Shown in pieces: positions 18,701 to 27,876 of a DNA stretch of 64,000 bases (position 1 is the stretch's first letter; the number at the start of each line of letters is the position of its first letter). The notes beneath the pieces were generated by a model that was not told where the DNA came from, did no database searches, and saw nothing but the letters and a program-made list of their open reading frames with translations. Position numbers and translations under genes: made by a program. Origin of the DNA: CBDDKW01 sp965230425 (GTDB lineage Bacteria; Pseudomonadota; Gammaproteobacteria; UBA1113); the NCBI GenBank assembly GCA_965230425.1, contig CBDDKW010000014.1, positions 1-64,000 on the forward strand, in the 5' to 3' direction.

Positions 18701-20878
18701 ATAGCAAAATTATTGATGCACCGTGGCGCATCTATAGATGAGCTAACTGATAATGGCAAGAGTTTATTACACTTGGCGGCAGAATTCTCACCTAGCTTGA
18801 TAGTTGATTTATTCAGTTATGGTCTTAGTTTGAATACTCAGGACATGCATGGTAATACCGCTCTGCATCAGGCTGTACTATCAAATATGCTTGAGGCAGT
18901 ACAAATATTACTTGATTTAGGTGCAGATACAGGTGTTTTAAACAGGCAAGGTAAAACAGCAATAGCCCTTGCTGCGGAGCATGGATTTGCCGATATTAAA
19001 TTTCAATTATCTGAGCTGTCCCGTTTATTTCAGTCTGTAGAACTAGATCAGCTAGATAAAATACAAGGCTTGATTACTGATATCGAGCAAGCTAGACAAA
19101 TACGTAATATTCAAGGTGAAAATTTATTAGAATGTGCAATTCGTTCAGATTCAATAAATGTAGCTAGTTGGTTAGTACAACATGTTGGTTTTGCGATAGA
19201 TGTAGTTAATCATCCTAGCGAAAATACACCACTTGAACAAGCTGTAAATAGTGGTGATGCAGCACTCGTTGCTGGTCTATTACAAGCAAATAGCCAAAAG
19301 CATCTTGATAGCCAGGTTGTTAAACAAGCATGGCAGCAAGCACATCGTTCAAAGCATCCCCAAATACGTGATCTACTGGCTCAACATATCCAAATACCAT
19401 TACACATACGAGCGTATGATAAGCTGCTAGAACAGAGCAGTTCGTCATCGCAAGCCGCTAGAGACGCGCTACATGAGTTCCTACAAGATTACCCGGGTTT
19501 TGAGCGTAGTATCCGAGGTAGTCAACCTATATCTGAATGGTTAGACTTACTCAAGGAGGTTGACTATCGCAAATGTAATACTACCAAAAAAGGCCAGTTG
19601 CCTTTAGTACTCTTGATCGATGGCTTATTGACGCATAAACATGACGTAACGGATGAACATCTCCAAAATATTGAGCAGGTTATTCCAATCTATATCAATG
19701 AAACTGAGGAGCATTTGTTAGCAATTAATTGCAATTTTATTATACACCGGGCATTACAGATAGAACCTGCTGTTATCGCCATAGTAAAATTACTGATTGA
19801 ATCAGGTCGATTTTCTTTGCATTTTATCGACCATATGGGCCGTAGCCCATTGCACTATGCTGTGATTGGATGTGAATGGGAATTAATTGAAATATTACTT
19901 CTATTAGGTTGCCGACCTGATATTAAAGATAAGTATGGTAAATCTGCCTTCGACTATGCTAATCAAGATATTACTGTAAGGATGCAGCAAACTCTTCAGC
20001 CAGAGTTATTGATAAAAACATTAGTGGGAATTTTAGAGAATACCTTACCTGATGCAACCATGCTATCTATCCTCGTGGAGAATATAAACGGATTATTAGC
20101 GCAAATGAATGATGAGATTACTTTTGCGCGGGCATCTATGCAAAGGCAAGAACGTGGCAATCCTATTACTGCAAACGTGGTTCATAGAGCAATGCATAAG
20201 TCGGTAAGTAGGTATAGGCCGCAAAAGTTAGCTTCTGCACTTATGCAACAATCTACTATTTTTAATAAGCGCGGTAATGCGTCATCAATAGCTAACACTG
20301 ACAACTGGTATACTGATGTACAAATAACTGATTTATTGGAACATTTATTAAATCAATCTGAGCAAGAGCAGTTTATCATGCCTCTTGAGGCCCATCACCG
20401 AGATTTTAGGACTATATTGAGTAATTGTCTTGCAAGAGCAATGACTAATTTGCAAGATGAGTCTTCAGCAAATCAAGAATTAGTGATCTATGTTCCTATA
20501 AGGATTAATAGTAATCATTGGGTAGGCGTAATGATTTGTACTTATGATGATGCTTATTTTAATCCCGTAATTCACTATATTGATCCAAAAGCAGGAAGTT
20601 TACCTGGTGTTATCAGTGATGCACTGATGAATATTTTCCCTGAATTGTGTCTCAGCAATATCATTGTCAATACAATTGCTTATCAAGCAGCAAATGATGG
20701 GGAGAATTGTGGCCCATGGTTGGTAAGAATCTTTGAGCATTATCATAATCATGGAAGATTTCCAGAGGAGAATGAATATGCAGTTAACTCAATTCGTGAA
20801 GAGCATCAGACCATATTGTCTAATATGAATACAATGACTGATGATACTGTGCACCGAGTAGCTTCAAATAGAAGGTAG
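15716..20878 (+). CDS. Ankyrin/LRR protein with C-terminal CE-clan (Ulp1-like) cysteine protease
   Basis: A 1720-residue predicted effector. Ankyrin repeats are near residues 50-110, 980-1110 and 1370-1420 (DHMGRSPLHYAVIGCEWELIEILLLLG). Leucine-rich repeats of the RNase-inhibitor type lie about 180-320 and 640-930 (LKQLDLSGCQLSSAQLLTLAKAL). The C-terminal domain has the H-D-Q-C order of clan CE proteases: H1601 in SNHWVGVM, D1623 in YIDPKAG, Q1657 in AYQ and C1665 in DGENCGPW. Bacterial members of the clan (SseL, ElaD, XopD, LegCE, RickCE) are injected deubiquitinases, deSUMOylases or acetyltransferases. The NHW...D...Q...NCG arrangement favours a ubiquitin/ubiquitin-like protease. Start is supported by GAGGAG. 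It follows the fusion gene by 47 bp in the same orientation. No signal peptide is visible; export route unknown. Confidence 0.88.
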   Translation: MRSLMEKRKIQVSALKNAMNKVDFQRVQQILKTIDYDCHSFLIQNAVVDVNKVDIEGRTLLHHAALNDDVKAIGLLLQLGADATIRDREKNTALDYALHHRHTDAAKTLITNTTGRVCLHGISYQNAAIQTLASLLEDNIVIDELILGEWLARPKRSEGFYQLSDESLQVLIANITPENKLHTLKIAYQQGLTEAGLNGLEAASRNSPQLKNLDLSDVKYIAVETYQAVLRSLRANNREIEHLRLNHSPHCQAILPDLVDLIRETTSLIRLDLEFNRFTFSEMKQIFQAIKDNYLSNISDGRYAGIVELHILNDNSTQYQFSHEEWQELIAIITEIKSLRVLNLRHLIHAGNIEPVAELMDQRPELFVMTAYPAKSEDNDSNILARLNSFITQGNRVKYLEVQGSQLIIDDIKNIISTLLYLPHHLQSLRLLKASGDTHELSYYQEIINKLVKQQLRVSRLADAIKRGDLAYLQRKIFAYADFNRVNAPGSDSLEQVVLSMKSSDENQISIELLLAGLPVELLDAQMRAHTGKSLLLHAVENRQIGITRWLLSNYYRLTEGSYSHTHVLEVLEYARKEKLSSLAELLESYLAMSELDIESDTNTLVLSTELPAFSLLNRIRMNDPSLDKLSVEYLGLPLTESRMRTLRQSLNRNTHIHKLYWGSDSELVSTHLAILQSLKAHPNIRSLHFNGHTFPFAWVNTIGEFLVRINHSNSGIRELKLSHCRFTPEAFACLLKHIKKSTSLKQLDLSGCQLSSAQLLTLAKALESKTLTYLDLSGNQFNRESIAAITNTCKDNYVLRTLKLNHINSNEIIGATAAWNDLFKALPTSLLAIEISGNSIQNISSEVICPHAGARIDLSNNLIIDDVFYDLMRAIAQYGKIFRQLDFSYNSITATGLQQCISRISEVRSFVQECKLKQDDCKSFELTSQQFSAWLCDNNYTFFLRKIEQGEINTIRKLLLSRLDINEQHTFIMPDGTQSCVSPLMLACIYGQEEIAKLLMHRGASIDELTDNGKSLLHLAAEFSPSLIVDLFSYGLSLNTQDMHGNTALHQAVLSNMLEAVQILLDLGADTGVLNRQGKTAIALAAEHGFADIKFQLSELSRLFQSVELDQLDKIQGLITDIEQARQIRNIQGENLLECAIRSDSINVASWLVQHVGFAIDVVNHPSENTPLEQAVNSGDAALVAGLLQANSQKHLDSQVVKQAWQQAHRSKHPQIRDLLAQHIQIPLHIRAYDKLLEQSSSSSQAARDALHEFLQDYPGFERSIRGSQPISEWLDLLKEVDYRKCNTTKKGQLPLVLLIDGLLTHKHDVTDEHLQNIEQVIPIYINETEEHLLAINCNFIIHRALQIEPAVIAIVKLLIESGRFSLHFIDHMGRSPLHYAVIGCEWELIEILLLLGCRPDIKDKYGKSAFDYANQDITVRMQQTLQPELLIKTLVGILENTLPDATMLSILVENINGLLAQMNDEITFARASMQRQERGNPITANVVHRAMHKSVSRYRPQKLASALMQQSTIFNKRGNASSIANTDNWYTDVQITDLLEHLLNQSEQEQFIMPLEAHHRDFRTILSNCLARAMTNLQDESSANQELVIYVPIRINSNHWVGVMICTYDDAYFNPVIHYIDPKAGSLPGVISDALMNIFPELCLSNIIVNTIAYQAANDGENCGPWLVRIFEHYHNHGRFPEENEYAVNSIREEHQTILSNMNTMTDDTVHRVASNRR

Positions 20879-20947
20879 TGCATTTTAAATTTACAGAATA
20901 AGTTTTTAATTAATTATTTTAAAGTTCAAGATAGAGGAGTATTCGTC

Positions 20948-23900
20948 ATGGATAATAACCAAGAACTAGATCAGCTTTTATCGACAGTCATTGCTTGCAT
21001 AGCTGAAGACAATGTAGGTAAGTTACATCAATTTTTACTAGCAGGTTATCCCATAAATCATGTATTTAAATTTATATACAATCCTAATGATTATTCTCAG
21101 GCAGTACGTGAAAAAGTAGCAACTAGTCACCCAAATATCGAGCATAAACCTTATGAAAATTGGACACTATCACACTTAGCAGCATTTTTTGGAAGTGAGC
21201 AATGTTTAAAGGTGTTAGTTAGCCGTGGTGCAAATATAGCACAAATTAGTACTTACAAGATTAATGCCTTACACATGGCCTGTAGAAATAGGTACATATC
21301 TTTGAATACTATTGAAGCTATCTTGACTAACTGCCGTGAAACCAGTGCAGTTAATCAGTCGGATAATGCCGGTCACCGCCCGCTTAATTGGATATTAGAA
21401 AGTCAACGTACTGACATCAAACATACAGTGGAATTGTTATTAGAAGCTGGTGCAGAAATTAATTATCATGATTGTCCTGAAGTAACGGATGCTACCCCTC
21501 TATTTTATGCTATCGCTTTAGGTAATGTTGAACTATGTGAGTTACTACTCAATTATAATGCAGATCCTAATGCGCTTTGCCATGACAGTGATTTTAATAC
21601 TGCTCGTCAACAGCGAATTGAAAATAATCAGCCACATAATCAACATACTGCTTTACATTATGCAATAATCCACAACAAATTAGATATGATACGGCTGCTG
21701 CTTAAAAGAGGTGCAGATCCTTTTGTTCAGGATAGTAATGCTAGAAATGCATTAGAGCTTGCTATTGATCATGAGAATGTCGAAGCAGTAGATTTACTGA
21801 CAATATTTATGTTTGAGCCGCCTCGCTATAGTGAAGCTAAACAATACCAATTTTTAGGACTGGGCGATAGCTATACTAGTGCTTACTCGCCTTTACGTAG
21901 AGCGTGTGAGATAGGCAATCTTGCTATAGTAAAATTATTGGTAGCTAGGGGAGCTGGTTACAATTTAACATACTACACGGCTGGAAGTGATAAACAGAGT
22001 GACAATCTAGTTGGCCATGTAAATCAGCAGCAACTGGCTGGCTATATAGATGCAGCAGGTGGTAATGAATCTGAGATTGGTAAATATTTGCATGAGTATT
22101 TCAATAATTATTTGAATTCTGCTGATGCTAGGTTACTAATTTCGGCTATTCAGGGTGACACGCATGAAATGCAAATGGCATTACAGGCTGGTGCCGATTT
22201 ACATGCCCGTGCCAGGTTTGGTTTATTTTATGAAAAATATCCTAGTGATAAAAATCACTTATTAATTGATGCTGGACCATCAGCTTTACATATCGCTTTT
22301 GTGTATAGGCAGGAACAATATATACATTGCTTAATTGACAGTGGTTTTTATATCGATTATCGTAATTATTCTTCTAGTGCGACATTATTGCACTGGGTCG
22401 CGGGTGATTTTTCTCAATCACAAGATGATCATTTTCTTGAATCTATATTTGATTTTGTATTGCTTAGAGGTGCAGATATCAATGCTCTTGACCACACCGG
22501 AACGTCACCATTGTGCTATTCTGCGTATTATGGTGTACCTAAAACTGCCAAATTACTATTAGTTAATGGTGCAGATTTTCGTTTACGCATCGGTTTTAAT
22601 CCGAAGACGTTAACGGGTGGTAATGCTAGTGAAATAGCTCATTATCAGTATCAACAGCGCAGGCTTGGACGCTTACTCGATGTGGCAAGAATCATCGATG
22701 AGTTTACTCAATCTAGTGCGGCTGAATTGTTATATGAAAATATTTTACAGAGTATATATGATGGTAACACTATAAAATCCCCAGTAGATCTGAGTGATAT
22801 TGATTTGACCGTTAGCCAATTAGTGGAATTATTCATGGCAATAATTTCCTATAATCGACCCATTTGTCTCAGGCTCAGTAATGTTTCATCTATTAGCGTA
22901 TTAAAATATATTATTGAAAATAGACCGGATAGCTTTGAGCGAACTGTCCAAATTATAGAAAATGTCAATGTTGTAGATACAGAACAATGTAATGTATTGC
23001 ATTGGATACTTGATAGCACAGCTTTAACAATTGATAAAAAATGCGAATTAGTAGCTGTAGTATTGCAAAGCAATGTTGATATTGATCAACAAGAAAAGAT
23101 AACTCGAGATTCAGTACTACATAAAGCTGCTAAATTGGGTGATGAAGAGCTGTGTATGCAACTCATTAATCATGGTGCGAATTTAGAGGCAGTTAATAAT
23201 AATGGCAATAAGCCATATGAAATATCAGGTCTGTCATCTCGGCTAAAATTCATTTTATCTCCAGACTATCACTTATTTAATAGCTTAGCATCTATTGAAT
23301 TAAAGGACTTTGAAAACAAATTTGCGGATAAAACTGGCCATGCACATCAAGTGGATGATGTCGGTAATAGCTTTTTGCATAAAGCTGTAGAATATCGACG
23401 TTTAGATATTGTGAAATATTTACTGTCACAAAATGTGCCAATAAATCAGTTGAACCATAGGGGAGAAACACCATTACATATAGCGGTTAAAAATGGTGAT
23501 ATAGCCACTGTGAATGAATTGATAAGACATGGAGCAAGAAGCAATATTTACAGAAAACTGGATAATAAGTCGGTGTGGCATTTAGCTCATGAAGGTAGCC
23601 ATCGTGAAATTACAGAAATATTAGCTCGTGCTTTAAATGACAACGAACCAACAGGTATGAATAGTTTCAGAGAACCAGTAATTGGACAATGGTTATCTAC
23701 ACCTGTACAGACAAAAGCTGGCGAATTAGAAGGCAAATTATTTGAACGCGACCTTTTGTTGTATACTCAGGCAAAATTACATCCTAAACAAAAAGCAGGG
23801 CAAGTATTCGACCAGCATTTTAATACGACTACTGAGTTAAAACATGTGGTTGATAGTTTATTGCTAGCTTCAATGTCTGAATTTTACGATCAGCATCCAG

Positions 23901-25753
23901 GTTTAACGGATACAACTGAAGCACATCTTGACAGCAGTATTTTTAAGGAGTTCATGTTAATTTGTCAAGGTAAACAGACTACTGTACCAAGTGCATCACA
24001 GTCCAATGCACGAGTAACAGATGAATTAGTTGCAAAGCAATTAATTAGTATGATAGAAGCTGAGCCTCGCTTAGTTTCAGCAGTATCATATTTGACCCGA
24101 ATAGAGCAGAAATCTGCAGCCAAAGAACAATATGAATATTATTTTATAGAACATCCCAAAACAAATATAGTGCATTTGCTTTGTCAATATGCTAATCCTG
24201 CTGTGATATCAATAGTCTTGGATTATTTACAAAAAAATAGTAGAACTTTTGCTTACTTATATGGGTGCTTCGACAGTGAAACTATTGAAAAGTTTGATTT
24301 AGTGAGTAATCTACTACAACAAAGAGATGACCATGATGAAACACCTATCGAATACACTCTCTATAAACACAATGACGTTTCGCGATTACTAGCTTTAGAA
24401 CCTTTTATAACAACAGAATTGATTGAAGATATAAAGCATGCACAAGCAGATTCGTCACAAATGCAAGCTGAAGATGATAAGAGCAAAAAAGAGATTGATA
24501 AACAAAAGAATGACAAGCCAAAAGAGCAAGATGATGATTCTGTTGACAGCGTAACTGCTAAACAAATGATGTTACATGAAAAATTATATCAGGTTGTACG
24601 TAGTGGTAGTGTTAAATTGACTGAATACTTATTAACATTAGGTGCGTCTCCCATCATATCTGAGCCGGATACTGGAAATACTCAACTGCATATAGCTGCG
24701 CGACTAGGCTACATGGGCATTGTGAGTTTGTTGCTTGAGAGGCATTTATTCACTGTTGATGTGCCTAATGCATTTGGACAATCAGCTTTACTGGTTGCTG
24801 CAGCTCATGGCCAGCTTGCTGTATTGAAACAGTTAATTGAAGATTATGCGGCAAATACATCGCAGCTTGATTCACATGGTGAGGGATTAATACATAGTAT
24901 TGCTCGCGGTGGGTATGCTGAGATGCTAGAATATATAGCTCCAAGTGTCAGTGAAATTAATCAGCAAAGTGCCTTGGAAATTACACCATTAACTGCTGCA
25001 GTGGAAGGATATTACGCTGCTAATGAAGACACACGTGCGGTACAGCGATATACTGCTTGTCTTAATGTGCTTTTGAGTCGTGGTGCGCGCATCGATTATC
25101 CACCGAAGGCACAGACTGCCTTACATATGGCAACACAGCTTCAATTAAGTGCCGTCTTAAAATTATTTTTAAGACAACAAACATATAATGTGGATGTTGC
25201 CAATGAGCAGGGCAGTACTGCTCTACACTTGGCTGCCCGGATTGGCCACCAAGCTTTGAGTGACATGCTAATTGCTGCAAATGCGTCAATTACTCGGCAA
25301 GATTTTACAGGACAAACCCCTGTTCAGGTTGCGAGTAATGAAGAATTATCTCAGCAAATGCAGCAACAAGCCCGCAGACGAGATTATGAGGCGAAGCCAG
25401 AGGTGCAAGCGGCAAGATTAGCTGGTCAAGTACAGGCTGCACAGCACAGCCGTCAGACTATTGAACATGCTACCCGGGTGACTAGACAACTATTAGATAG
25501 ATCCGAACAAGGTACTCAGAGAACTAATAGTCCTCATTCTCTTGAGTCATGCAATCAGCTTGGTAGAGTATTACAGATGCTTGGCGGAGCTGGTATTGTA
25601 CCTGATGCCTCTCTAGGTGAATTACAAGCTACTTTAATACAATATAGAGCTATTTTTCATCAAGTCAGCGATGGTAATGTTACTAGTAATGAGAGTGGGC
25701 AAACATCTGATCTATTATGTTATCAGCAACCAGAGAAAAAATTGCACTCTTAA
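20948..25753 (+). CDS. Large ankyrin-repeat protein
   Basis: A 1601-residue protein made largely of ankyrin repeats from about residue 75 to 1480 (for example HTALHYAIIHNKLDMIRLLLKRGADPF and GETPLHIAVKNGDIATVNELIRHGA). They fall in several blocks separated by helical spacers. A highly charged low-complexity linker (about 1175-1205, K/E/D/Q-rich) precedes a C-terminal ankyrin block. The final 120 residues are Q/R-rich and helical. No enzymatic motif is recognised. The ATG has a good ribosome binding site (AGAGGAG) and lies 69 bp after the protease gene, so it is probably the last gene of the operon and is followed by a strong terminator. Its likely role is binding a host protein, by analogy with other bacterial ankyrin effectors. 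Confidence 0.88.
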   Translation: MDNNQELDQLLSTVIACIAEDNVGKLHQFLLAGYPINHVFKFIYNPNDYSQAVREKVATSHPNIEHKPYENWTLSHLAAFFGSEQCLKVLVSRGANIAQISTYKINALHMACRNRYISLNTIEAILTNCRETSAVNQSDNAGHRPLNWILESQRTDIKHTVELLLEAGAEINYHDCPEVTDATPLFYAIALGNVELCELLLNYNADPNALCHDSDFNTARQQRIENNQPHNQHTALHYAIIHNKLDMIRLLLKRGADPFVQDSNARNALELAIDHENVEAVDLLTIFMFEPPRYSEAKQYQFLGLGDSYTSAYSPLRRACEIGNLAIVKLLVARGAGYNLTYYTAGSDKQSDNLVGHVNQQQLAGYIDAAGGNESEIGKYLHEYFNNYLNSADARLLISAIQGDTHEMQMALQAGADLHARARFGLFYEKYPSDKNHLLIDAGPSALHIAFVYRQEQYIHCLIDSGFYIDYRNYSSSATLLHWVAGDFSQSQDDHFLESIFDFVLLRGADINALDHTGTSPLCYSAYYGVPKTAKLLLVNGADFRLRIGFNPKTLTGGNASEIAHYQYQQRRLGRLLDVARIIDEFTQSSAAELLYENILQSIYDGNTIKSPVDLSDIDLTVSQLVELFMAIISYNRPICLRLSNVSSISVLKYIIENRPDSFERTVQIIENVNVVDTEQCNVLHWILDSTALTIDKKCELVAVVLQSNVDIDQQEKITRDSVLHKAAKLGDEELCMQLINHGANLEAVNNNGNKPYEISGLSSRLKFILSPDYHLFNSLASIELKDFENKFADKTGHAHQVDDVGNSFLHKAVEYRRLDIVKYLLSQNVPINQLNHRGETPLHIAVKNGDIATVNELIRHGARSNIYRKLDNKSVWHLAHEGSHREITEILARALNDNEPTGMNSFREPVIGQWLSTPVQTKAGELEGKLFERDLLLYTQAKLHPKQKAGQVFDQHFNTTTELKHVVDSLLLASMSEFYDQHPGLTDTTEAHLDSSIFKEFMLICQGKQTTVPSASQSNARVTDELVAKQLISMIEAEPRLVSAVSYLTRIEQKSAAKEQYEYYFIEHPKTNIVHLLCQYANPAVISIVLDYLQKNSRTFAYLYGCFDSETIEKFDLVSNLLQQRDDHDETPIEYTLYKHNDVSRLLALEPFITTELIEDIKHAQADSSQMQAEDDKSKKEIDKQKNDKPKEQDDDSVDSVTAKQMMLHEKLYQVVRSGSVKLTEYLLTLGASPIISEPDTGNTQLHIAARLGYMGIVSLLLERHLFTVDVPNAFGQSALLVAAAHGQLAVLKQLIEDYAANTSQLDSHGEGLIHSIARGGYAEMLEYIAPSVSEINQQSALEITPLTAAVEGYYAANEDTRAVQRYTACLNVLLSRGARIDYPPKAQTALHMATQLQLSAVLKLFLRQQTYNVDVANEQGSTALHLAARIGHQALSDMLIAANASITRQDFTGQTPVQVASNEELSQQMQQQARRRDYEAKPEVQAARLAGQVQAAQHSRQTIEHATRVTRQLLDRSEQGTQRTNSPHSLESCNQLGRVLQMLGGAGIVPDASLGELQATLIQYRAIFHQVSDGNVTSNESGQTSDLLCYQQPEKKLHS

Positions 25754-25776
25754 ATTGATGGTGTTTGGTGTATTTA

Positions 25777-25804
25777 CCCGCAGCTTGCTGCGGGCTTTTA
25801 TTTT
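25777..25804 (+). terminator. Rho-independent terminator of the giant-gene operon
   Basis: The hairpin CCCGCAGCTTGCTGCGGG (25777-25794) is followed by CTTTTATTTTT. It lies 24 bp after the stop of the ankyrin gene and before the convergent regulator gene. It may serve both strands, since A-rich bases precede it less strongly on the other side. Confidence 0.8.
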
Positions 25805-25840
25805 TCAGATCACTCAAGAGAAGTTATGAAGTACCTTTCT

Positions 25841-26626
25841 TTACTCTGCAAATAATCGCCATGTTCCTTGGTTAAACATGGCCAGCATTTCTAGTTTAGT
25901 GCTACAGTCTAGTTTAAGTTTAATATTTTCAAAATGACGTTCTACAGTCCTTGGAGAAATAAATAATAATTTCCCTGTTTTGGCAGCAGTCATGCCTTGA
26001 GACAACAGTATAATACATTGCGCTTCTCTGCGGCTAACTTCAACACTATCAGTAGTTGTTCGAATATAAAAGTATTTATAATCTTCAGTAATTTGGCTCA
26101 GTGTTTCGATTAGTTGAGGTTGCATGCGTGTAAGTTTCTCGCATAATGCTAGGCAGTCATTCAGTTGAGTATTATCTAAACGTCGAGACTGTTCATATTG
26201 TTGAAGCCAGCTTTGCTCGGATAAATTATAACCCCAGCCAAAAAAGCCGATGGGATTATCTTGATTATCGATAACACGATAGCAAGTACTATTCATAAAT
26301 GAACGACTGCCATCAGGTTGTATGGTTTGAAATAGCCATAATCCATCATCTGTAGGATCATTCATAAACTCTAAACGCTCATTAAAGCGTTGTATCCACA
26401 GTTCATAATTTTCTGGGTGTAAATAATCATACCAGCGCTCAGGATGCTCAATAATTTCCTGGCGTGAACGTTGCCAGATACGCTCGTAGTTATTTGATAG
26501 AAAGACTTGTTTTTCTTCAGCATCACGCTTGCCATATTCTTTGCTACGTAGCCATACAACAGCTTCTTCGTCATGTTGATAATGAATAAATAAAACCTTT
26601 AATTGATCAATAGTTAAATCAAGCAT
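25841..26626 (-). CDS. LuxR-family regulator with PAS-like sensor domain
   Basis: A 261-residue transcription factor. Residues about 60-150 resemble a PAS/PAC sensor (WLFQTIQPDGSRSFMNSTCYRVIDNQDNPIGFFGWG). Residues about 198-255 form a GerE/LuxR helix-turn-helix (VSRREAQCIILLSQGMTAAKTGKLLFISPRTVERHFENIKLKL), with the conserved T-ERH-NI-KL recognition part. There is no receiver domain, so it is not a classic response regulator. GGAGA lies just upstream of the ATG. It is convergent to the giant-gene operon and divergent from the 220-residue gene, a position suited to local control of the island; that role is inference. PAS-LuxR proteins of this layout are numerous in Legionella-like genomes. 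Confidence 0.85.
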   Translation of the reverse strand: MLDLTIDQLKVLFIHYQHDEEAVVWLRSKEYGKRDAEEKQVFLSNNYERIWQRSRQEIIEHPERWYDYLHPENYELWIQRFNERLEFMNDPTDDGLWLFQTIQPDGSRSFMNSTCYRVIDNQDNPIGFFGWGYNLSEQSWLQQYEQSRRLDNTQLNDCLALCEKLTRMQPQLIETLSQITEDYKYFYIRTTTDSVEVSRREAQCIILLSQGMTAAKTGKLLFISPRTVERHFENIKLKLDCSTKLEMLAMFNQGTWRLFAE

Positions 26627-26869
26627 TTACTATCTCCAAACTGCATTGGAAAGTTGATTGATAGAATTATTATTAGAATTATGAGTTTACTTACATAATA
26701 AAGCTAGCATATAAAGTCAAAAGTCTCAATTTATGTTTCTGGTAACATAGCATTATGGGTAGTATTACTCATGCCAAGAATTAGTATTCTGTACTTAAAT
26801 AGATTCAAGAGAATCAGATTTTGTAGACGATTCATCAGTTTAGATAGAAAATTTATAAGGAGAAAATTC

Positions 26870-27532
26870 ATGGGCATCGAATTTTTAACTCAATTGGCAC
26901 AAGACTATACAGAAGATGAAATTCGAAGAAATGTAAAACGGACTATTGATGCAATCAACCCACCTATGAAAACTCAGCGGGGCTGGTTACATAATACTCA
27001 AATACACGATCCATTCAAGGATTATTTAAATCACACTGCGTCACACATCTTGACTAAATTCTTCGTTACTGGTGTTACAATGCTCACTAGTGGAAACGCT
27101 GCTAATGTCTTACAAGGTAGTCATTCAAGCCAATTTAATCATGAGCAGGTATTAGACAATGAGTTTGAAATGGTTCCGTTAATGAGTAGTACTGAGGACC
27201 CGGATACTGTTGAAAAATTACTAAAGCTAAGTACACAAGACATTGAGTATTATCAAAATCATAAGCAAGACTTACTGGAGAGGTTGCATAATTTTCACGG
27301 TACCGAACTAAAAAAATTACTCGTAAGTGCAACCACAAATGGCAGTCCACTTTACCAAGCACTTAATTATCAATCTACGTGGATGGGTACTATGTTAAGT
27401 TATAGTTATGGCAAAGAGGCAGGTACAATAGAAAAATTACGTGCCGAATTAGAGCTATTGAACTCCCAACAGCCCTATCAAGCTCTAGCAGAAAAGATAG
27501 TTGATAATGTTCGGCGATTTAGCTTGAGCTAA
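26870..27532 (+). CDS. Hypothetical protein, divergent from the LuxR regulator
   Basis: A 220-residue protein that I do not recognise. An in-frame ATG exists at 26771, but the strong AAGGAG ribosome binding site at 26857-26862 points to the ATG at 26870. The N-terminal part contains a short hydrophobic patch (ILTKFFVTGVTMLTSG, about residues 57-72). The rest looks soluble and helical, with acidic, leucine-rich segments (DTVEKLLKLSTQDIEYYQNHKQDLLERLHNF). No signal peptide is seen. It shares a 243-bp intergenic region with the LuxR-type gene and may be its target; it lies inside the island bracketed by the DUF3999 repeats. Confidence 0.7.
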   Translation: MGIEFLTQLAQDYTEDEIRRNVKRTIDAINPPMKTQRGWLHNTQIHDPFKDYLNHTASHILTKFFVTGVTMLTSGNAANVLQGSHSSQFNHEQVLDNEFEMVPLMSSTEDPDTVEKLLKLSTQDIEYYQNHKQDLLERLHNFHGTELKKLLVSATTNGSPLYQALNYQSTWMGTMLSYSYGKEAGTIEKLRAELELLNSQQPYQALAEKIVDNVRRFSLS

Positions 27533-27876
27533 TGTGTTGTTGTATTAGAGGACATTTGAGAGTGCGCCAGGCCACCATGAGATTTCTCGCTGTGCTAGAA
27601 ATAAGAGATGCTAGATTTCTTACTTTATCGAAACCATATTGTGATTCTGCCAGTATCAAAGCTTAGGTCATTAAGCACCCGCAATTAATCATTAATTTAT
27701 TATTTAATAATAAATTAATAAATTTTCATTGCTATAATAAAAGAAGAATATGTTTCTTTCCCTATTGACCTTATGTATAATAACTATCCAAAATAATAAC
27801 AAAAACGTAAGCACTAATAAGTCATTAACTTGATTCCACGTAGCTTGCAGCCAAAACATCCTGAGGAATTTTTATT
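27533..27876. other. Intergenic region with repeat remnant
   Basis: This 344-bp region has no gene. Positions about 27577-27602 (ATGAGATTTCTCGCTGTGCTAGAAAT) are a degenerate end of the family-1 dispersed repeat. Downstream lies a perfect AT palindrome, listed separately. The promoter of the following ankyrin gene should be here; TATAATAAAAG at 27734-27744 is a possible -10 region. Confidence 0.45.
27691..27719. repeat. 29-bp perfect AT-only palindrome
   Basis: ATTAATTTATTATT (27691-27704), a central T, then AATAATAAATTAAT (27706-27719) form a perfect inverted repeat composed only of A and T. It could be a protein-binding or easily melted site before the ankyrin gene, or simply reflect AT-rich sequence; perfect 14-bp arms argue against pure chance. 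Confidence 0.5.

Noticed and set aside
26771..26869. Longer N-terminus for the 220-residue unknown protein
   Set aside because: The extra 33 residues are very basic and the upstream ATG has no ribosome binding site, whereas AAGGAG precedes the ATG at 26870.
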